Position numbers and translations under genes: made by a program
Shown here: positions 60,159 to 64,000 of the stretch, piece by piece
How the letters are laid out: every line of letters begins with the position of its first letter
How positions within the stretch are numbered: position 1 is the first letter of the stretch
Assembly (NCBI RefSeq): GCF_011516645.4
Contig: NZ_CP088285.1
Span: forward strand, 5,722,501-5,786,500
Source of the DNA: Bradyrhizobium septentrionale
GTDB lineage: Bacteria > Pseudomonadota > Alphaproteobacteria > Rhizobiales > Xanthobacteraceae
Length of the DNA stretch: 64,000 bases
Direction of reading: 5' to 3'
Notes under the pieces: model-generated
Databases searched by the model: none
What the model was told of the DNA's origin: nothing
What the model saw: only the letters and a program-made list of their open reading frames with translations

Positions 60159-61373
60159 CTATTTCTTCAATCCATAATTCAACAGCCCGCCCTTGTTCTT
60201 CGGTGGATGCGCGCGGAGGCCTTCCTCGTTCGGCTCGGTGCCCCAGCCCGGGCGATCGGGGATCACGAGATGGCCGTCGATAAACTCCGGCACGTGGGTG
60301 AACAGTTCGTGGTCCCAGGCCAGGCGATCGATATCGGTCTCCATAATGCGCAGGTTCGGCACCGCCGCGCAGAAATGCGCGTTCATCATAGTGCAGAGGT
60401 GGCCGTAGAAATTATGCGGCGCGACGTTGACCTCGAAATGCTCGGCGGCCGCGGCGATCTTCATCGACTGCCACACCCCGTTCCACGGCGTGTCGACGAT
60501 CGCGACGTCCATCGCCTGCTCGTTGAAGTAGGGCAGGAATTCGCGCAAGCCGAGCAGCGTCTCGCATGACGAGATCGGGTGCGGGCTCTGGCGGCGGATG
60601 TAGCCGAGCGCCTGCGGGTTGAAGGTGTCGATCTCGACCCAGAACATGTCCATCTTCTCGATGGCGCGCAGGATCTTCAGATAGCCTTCGGTCTTGGCGT
60701 TGAAGTTGAGGTCGAGCAGCAGATCGACATCCGGCCCCGCGCCGTCGCGGATCGCCTCCAAGTGCATGCAGAGATTGCGCAGCACGGTGCGGTCGACATT
60801 GATCTCGGGCTGGAACGGCGCACCGAAGCCGGGACGCCAGCCCACAGGTTTGCCATCCGTGTAGACGAAGATGTTGGTCTTCATCGCCGAGAATTTCTTC
60901 TCGCGCACCTCGGCCCCGATCGCCTTGACGCCGTCGAGGTCAGTGATGGCCGGCTTGTACCAGTCGGGATGATTGATGCGCCAGGTCGCGCAGTGCGACC
61001 AGTACACCCGCACGCGGTCGCGGATCTTGCCGCCGAGCAGATCGTAGCAGGGCACGCCGAGCGCCTTGGCCTTGACGTCGAGCAGCGCGTTCTCGATGGC
61101 ACCTAACGCCAGCGCCACCACGCCGCCGGCGGCGGGGCGGGTCGCGGCAAACAGCTCGACATAGATCCGTTCATGCTCGAAGGCGTTCTTGCCGATCACC
61201 CGCGCCGACAACCGCTCGATCGCGGCCGTCACGCCGGGCGCGCCAAAGCCCTCGTCATATTCGCTCCAACCGACCAGCCCGTCTGACGTCGTCACCTTGA
61301 CGAAGTGATAATTTCGCCAGCCGGCATCGCAGGCGAGCGTTTCGATGCTTTTGATCGTGGTGGACTTGGCCAT
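60159..61373 (-). CDS. Enolase-superfamily enzyme (mandelate racemase/muconate cycloisomerase family)
   Basis: A 404-aa protein with both MR/MLE domains. Metal ligands are visible on the expected strands: an Asp in DLLLDLNFNAK, a Glu in MFWVEIDTFNP and a Glu in ISSCETLLG; a His lies in VAPHNFYGHL. The N-terminal capping domain includes TSDGLVGWSEYDEG. Such enzymes dehydrate or racemise sugar acids or other carboxylates in the cytoplasm. The start at 61373 (MAKSTTIK) has an aggaa site; the 15 residues before it in the longer frame are unlikely. It is upstream of a repeat and follows the amidohydrolase gene in the same direction. Confidence 0.87.
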   Translation of the reverse strand: MAKSTTIKSIETLACDAGWRNYHFVKVTTSDGLVGWSEYDEGFGAPGVTAAIERLSARVIGKNAFEHERIYVELFAATRPAAGGVVALALGAIENALLDVKAKALGVPCYDLLGGKIRDRVRVYWSHCATWRINHPDWYKPAITDLDGVKAIGAEVREKKFSAMKTNIFVYTDGKPVGWRPGFGAPFQPEINVDRTVLRNLCMHLEAIRDGAGPDVDLLLDLNFNAKTEGYLKILRAIEKMDMFWVEIDTFNPQALGYIRRQSPHPISSCETLLGLREFLPYFNEQAMDVAIVDTPWNGVWQSMKIAAAAEHFEVNVAPHNFYGHLCTMMNAHFCAAVPNLRIMETDIDRLAWDHELFTHVPEFIDGHLVIPDRPGWGTEPNEEGLRAHPPKNKGGLLNYGLKK

Positions 61374-61517
61374 GATTTCCTGCCCGGCTTGTTGTTGGTG
61401 TTGGGCGGATACCAACAACGGATCGGCGGACGGGTCAATTCGCGCCAGGGCAGGGCGACAATGCGTACAGGTTGGTGCTGCGACATACGGACGTTGGTGT
61501 TAGCTCGCTTTGCTGTT

Positions 61518-61643
61518 CCGTCACCCTGAGGAGCGCGCTCTTGCGCGCGTCTCGAAGGGGCGACGGCCCGGCTTTCGCAGCACGGAAAGGGCGGGGCCGT
61601 GCATCCTTCGAGACGCCGCTTCGCGGCTCCTCAGGATGACGGG
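61518..61643. repeat. Dispersed palindromic repeat, family R3 copy 2 overlapping a gene end
   Basis: Begins ccgtcaccctgaggagcgcgctcttgcgcgcg and ends ggctcctcaggatgacgggg. It covers the end of the amidohydrolase gene, including its stop codon at 61631-61633, so the last codons derive from the repeat. Confidence 0.8.
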
Positions 61644-62890
61644 GAGAGACTGGTGCCAGGTCGGAACAGCGTCGGCTTTTGCCGCTCGAACGTCTTGCGG
61701 CCGCGCCTGAAGCCCAAGAGCACGTCGGGCAGTTCGGCGATCGCGTTGGTTGCGCTGTCGGTGTCGAGCACGATGATGTCGGCGGGATTGCCGACTGCGA
61801 TGCCGTAATCCCTGAGATTCATCAGCCGCGCCGGCAGCTCGGTGACGAGGTCGAGGCAGGTGTCGAACTCGCCGATCCCGGCATGGGCAGCATTGGCATA
61901 GAGGTTGGCCATCCGCAGCAGCGATGCATCGCCGAACGGCGTGAACGGATTCTGCACATTGTTGGTGGCAACGGAGCACAGCACGCCATCGGCAACGAGC
62001 CGATGCGCCGCGGTGAGGCCGCGCGGGGCGTTGTGAGTGGCATCGCGCCCCATCAGATAGAGGTCGGTCGCGGGCAGCACGGTGACCGCGACGCCGGCTG
62101 CGGCGAGGCGCGCGCTTGCAGCCTTCAGCCGCTCGGGCGACAACGCGGAGAGTTTTGTCGCGTGCCCGATCGCGACGCGTCCCTGATAGTTGCGCCGCTC
62201 GGTCTGCCGGCAGACCTCCTCCATGTGCCACCAGGACGGATCGAGGTCGAAATCGAGATGCAGGTCAACATCGATGTCGAACTGTTGCGCCAGATCGAAG
62301 ATGCGCGCGATCTGCGCGTTCGGATCGGTGTCGACATAGGGACAGCCGCCGATCGCCTCGGCGCCGTCGTTGAGCGCCGCGACCAGCAGCTCATCAGTGC
62401 CGGGATCGTTGGTCAGGCCTTCCTGCGGGAAAACACAAAGAGAAAGATCGAGCGCCCAGGCATAGTCGCGCTTCAGCGCCTTCACCGCTTCGAAGCCACG
62501 CAGCCCGATCCGCGGGTCGATCTCGACATGGGTCCGCATCCGCGTGGTGCCTGCGGTGATCGCGCGCTCGATCACTTTTGCGCCACGCGCATAAACGTCC
62601 TCGACCGTGAAGTCGCGCTTCATCGCTGCCACCGCGCGAATGGCGTCAGCGACGCTTGCATGGTCGTGGCCGCAGCGGCCGAGCAGGCAGGCCTTGTCGA
62701 GATGGATATGGGTGTCGACGAAGCCGGGCAGCGCCAGCCGCCCCTCGAGGTCGATCTCGGCGGCCTCGCAGGAGAGGTGCGGCGCGATCGCGGCGATCCA
62801 GCCGTCGGCGACGCCGATATCGACCGTCGACGCGGAGGTGCGCGTCACGGCATGACGGAAGACCAGGTCGAAGGCAGGTTTCGCAATCAT
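61631..62890 (-). CDS. Amidohydrolase family protein (cytosine deaminase-like)
   Basis: A 419-aa metal-dependent amidohydrolase. The HxH motif is in LALPGFVDTHIHLDKACLLGR, followed by MRTHVEID, VDLHLDFD and GHATKLS. At the position where CodA-like enzymes have the essential Asp, in SVATNNVQNPFTPFG, I read Asn. The start at 62890 (MIAKPAFDLVFRHAVT) is preferred over a longer frame to 63061. It should hydrolyse or deaminate a cyclic amide or nucleobase-like compound. The last residues come from a repeat. Confidence 0.85.
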   Translation of the reverse strand: MIAKPAFDLVFRHAVTRTSASTVDIGVADGWIAAIAPHLSCEAAEIDLEGRLALPGFVDTHIHLDKACLLGRCGHDHASVADAIRAVAAMKRDFTVEDVYARGAKVIERAITAGTTRMRTHVEIDPRIGLRGFEAVKALKRDYAWALDLSLCVFPQEGLTNDPGTDELLVAALNDGAEAIGGCPYVDTDPNAQIARIFDLAQQFDIDVDLHLDFDLDPSWWHMEEVCRQTERRNYQGRVAIGHATKLSALSPERLKAASARLAAAGVAVTVLPATDLYLMGRDATHNAPRGLTAAHRLVADGVLCSVATNNVQNPFTPFGDASLLRMANLYANAAHAGIGEFDTCLDLVTELPARLMNLRDYGIAVGNPADIIVLDTDSATNAIAELPDVLLGFRRGRKTFERQKPTLFRPGTSLSPSS

Positions 62891-63044
62891 TGAGAGCAGG
62901 ATTTCAGGTTGGTCGGAGCCTAGCGGAAGGGCAGGGAAGCGGCAGCACCAGATTGTGTGCAGTTTGCTTGTCAGATTGTCCAAAAAATGTGCATACACTT
63001 TGCCGGTCGGATTGTAGAGTTTCGATAATCCTTGGAGACCCGCC

Positions 63045-63464
63045 ATGTCCGTCACCGCCAAAGCCGATGCCCGCCCGCTGTCCGATGCCGAGATCGTCGA
63101 GGCCTATCTGACCGCGTCGATGATCCCCGATCCCGATGCGGCGGCGGCCTACATGAAGCCTGATACGGTGATCACCTTCACCGGCGGGCGCGAATTCGAC
63201 CATCCGCGCGGGCCGACCGGCTTCAATGCCAAGCGCTATCGCTGGGTGAAGAAGCGGATGGACCGCTTCGACGTCTGCCCCGGCGCGGGCGAGACCGTGG
63301 TCTACAGCGTCGGCACGCTCTACGGCGAATGGATCGACGGCACACCGTTCGAAGGCAACCGCTATATCGACCGCTTCGTGGTCAGGGGTGGCCAGATCGT
63401 CAAGATGGACGTCTGGAACGATAGCGCTGAGCGGATCCTGGTGCAGCGGGGGATCGAGGCTTAG
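63045..63464 (+). CDS. SnoaL-like (nuclear transport factor 2 fold) protein
   Basis: A 139-aa soluble protein. It starts MSVTAKADARPLSDAEIVEAYLTASMIPDPDAAAAYMKPD and includes GRIFTGGREFDHPRGPTGFNAKRYRWVKKRMD-like sequence and VVYSVGTLYGEWIDGTPFEGNRYIDRFVVRGGQIVKMDVWND, the final pattern typical of SnoaL-like isomerase or ring-hydroxylase-like proteins. It is divergent from the amidohydrolase gene and may act on its product. The ATG at 63045 has ggagacc upstream. It is followed by a repeat. Confidence 0.72.
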   Translation: MSVTAKADARPLSDAEIVEAYLTASMIPDPDAAAAYMKPDTVITFTGGREFDHPRGPTGFNAKRYRWVKKRMDRFDVCPGAGETVVYSVGTLYGEWIDGTPFEGNRYIDRFVVRGGQIVKMDVWNDSAERILVQRGIEA

Positions 63465-63481
63465 GCGGCAGCGCACTTTTC

Positions 63482-63588
63482 CCGTCATCCTGAGGAGCCG
63501 CGAAGCGGCGTCTCGAAGGATGCACGGCCCGGCTGGTGGCCGTCGATCCTTCGAGACGGCCGCGTTGCGGCCTCCTCAGGATGACGGT
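63482..63588. repeat. Dispersed palindromic repeat, family R3 copy 3
   Basis: Begins ccgtcatcctgaggagccgcgaagcggcg and ends ggcctcctcaggatgacgg, with inner atccttcgagacggccgcgttgcggcc. It lies 17 bases after the SnoaL-like gene stop and could end its transcript. Confidence 0.8.
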
Positions 63589-63731
63589 GATAGAGCGCGG
63601 CTGTCGTCAGCATCGCCCCGCCTTCGGCAGCTTCACCGCCCGCTCTGCACCCGCCTCGTCCACCGCCCCATAAGGGCAATATTAACCGCATCTGCCTTAC
63701 CTGTTCTCCCGTTCAGCGGGAGAGCCGTCCA

Positions 63732-64000
63732 GTGCGCAATCGTGATGGTGTTTTAGACACCATAGGCCTGAAGAACCGGGTGCTGGTCACCGCGATCTTT
63801 CTGGCATCGGGCGCGGCATCCCTGATCCTTCAGGTTCTCTGGTTCAAGCAACTGCAATTCGTGCTGGGAAGCGCGACCGTCTCGGTCAGCGTCACGGTGG
63901 CGAGCTTCTTTTTCGGCCTCTCGCTGGGCAGCGCGCTCGGCGGCCGGATCGCCGACACCGTCAGCCGCCCCCTGAAGATCTACGGGTTTCTCGAACTCGC
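63732..64000 (+). CDS. N-terminal part of a spermidine-synthase/MFS-type fused membrane protein (incomplete)
   Basis: The frame starts at a GTG at 63732 and runs off the window end after 89 codons. It reads VRNRDGVLDTIGLKNRVLVT, then IFLASGAASLILQVLWFKQL, LGSATVSVSVTVASFFFGLSL and GSALGGRIADTVSRPLKIYG. The pattern is typical of the fused MFS/spermidine synthase family N-terminus with at least two membrane spans. A ctcccgttcagcgggag hairpin overlaps the ribosome-site region. The full function cannot be judged from this fragment. Confidence 0.8.
   Translation, partial: MRNRDGVLDTIGLKNRVLVTAIFLASGAASLILQVLWFKQLQFVLGSATVSVSVTVASFFFGLSLGSALGGRIADTVSRPLKIYGFLEL

Noticed and set aside
62950..63044. 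Possible operator before the SnoaL-like gene (TGTGTGCA ... TGCATACA)
   Set aside because: The arms are imperfect and far apart, with no regulator nearby; I could not separate it from chance.

Overview
The window looks like a chromosomal segment of a Bradyrhizobium-type alphaproteobacterium (family Nitrobacteraceae). The support is high GC content, dense coding, many solute ABC transporters with Tat-like substrate-binding proteins, leaderless and GTG starts, and several families of palindromic dispersed repeats of the kind I associate with Bradyrhizobium genomes. I saw no tRNA, rRNA, CRISPR array, prophage or intact insertion sequence. The only transposon trace is a decayed IS5-like transposase tail near 18.7 kb.

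Layout. 0-4 kb: enoyl-CoA hydratase, aldose-epimerase-like protein, a small hypothetical protein, a tryptophanyl-tRNA synthetase preceded by a complete ribosome-mediated attenuator, and an SDR. 4.2-12.9 kb: ureide/biuret nitrogen block (DUF3830 protein, PuuE-like allantoinase, a BMP-type ABC transporter operon with an embedded biuret hydrolase, and a divergent allantoate-amidohydrolase-like enzyme), with sigma-54 promoter matches in the divergent control region. 13-17 kb: PAS histidine kinase, small membrane protein, LysR and a divergent YeiH-type exporter. 16.8-18.7 kb: formamidase and a cysteine hydrolase, divergent, each with a sigma-54 promoter match. 18.7-25 kb: mixed accessory genes (NTF2-like lipocalin-size protein, alpha/beta hydrolase, AraC regulator, PDZ-carrying serine hydrolase, membrane AraC regulator). 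25.5-31.1 kb: MalFGK-like sugar/polyol importer (without its own ATPase), VOC protein and FAD oxidoreductase. 31.2-33.8 kb: PPi-type phosphofructokinase and an archaeal-type fructose-bisphosphate aldolase/phosphatase. 33.8-39.1 kb: Dpp/Opp-type peptide importer. 39.5-41 kb: HU protein and an atypical SDR.

41.1-48.7 kb: an organosulfur locus with three substrate-binding proteins, one permease and ATPase, an acyl-CoA-dehydrogenase-like flavoprotein and an SsuD-like monooxygenase; its divergent promoter region carries two copies of a covarying dyad. 49-52 kb: CmcJ/NvfI-like oxygenase and an MFS transporter. 51.5-54.7 kb: ECF sigma/anti-sigma operon with a beta-propeller protein and a DUF305 protein. 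55-63.5 kb: hydantoinase B/A, branched-chain-type binding protein, enolase-superfamily enzyme, cytosine-deaminase-like amidohydrolase and SnoaL-like protein. The window ends inside a spermidine-synthase/MFS-type membrane protein.

The genes mostly read as a scavenging region: ureides, formamide, biuret and cyclic amides for nitrogen (with RpoN promoters) and sulfonates/sulfones for sulfur. The most notable individual systems are the trpS attenuator with a probably leaderless Trp-Trp leader peptide, the paired sigma-54 promoters, the PPi-PFK/archaeal FBPA/P pair, and a dispersed palindromic repeat that has been absorbed into the coding sequence of an ABC permease. All assignments are by eye from sequence; no database search was run.
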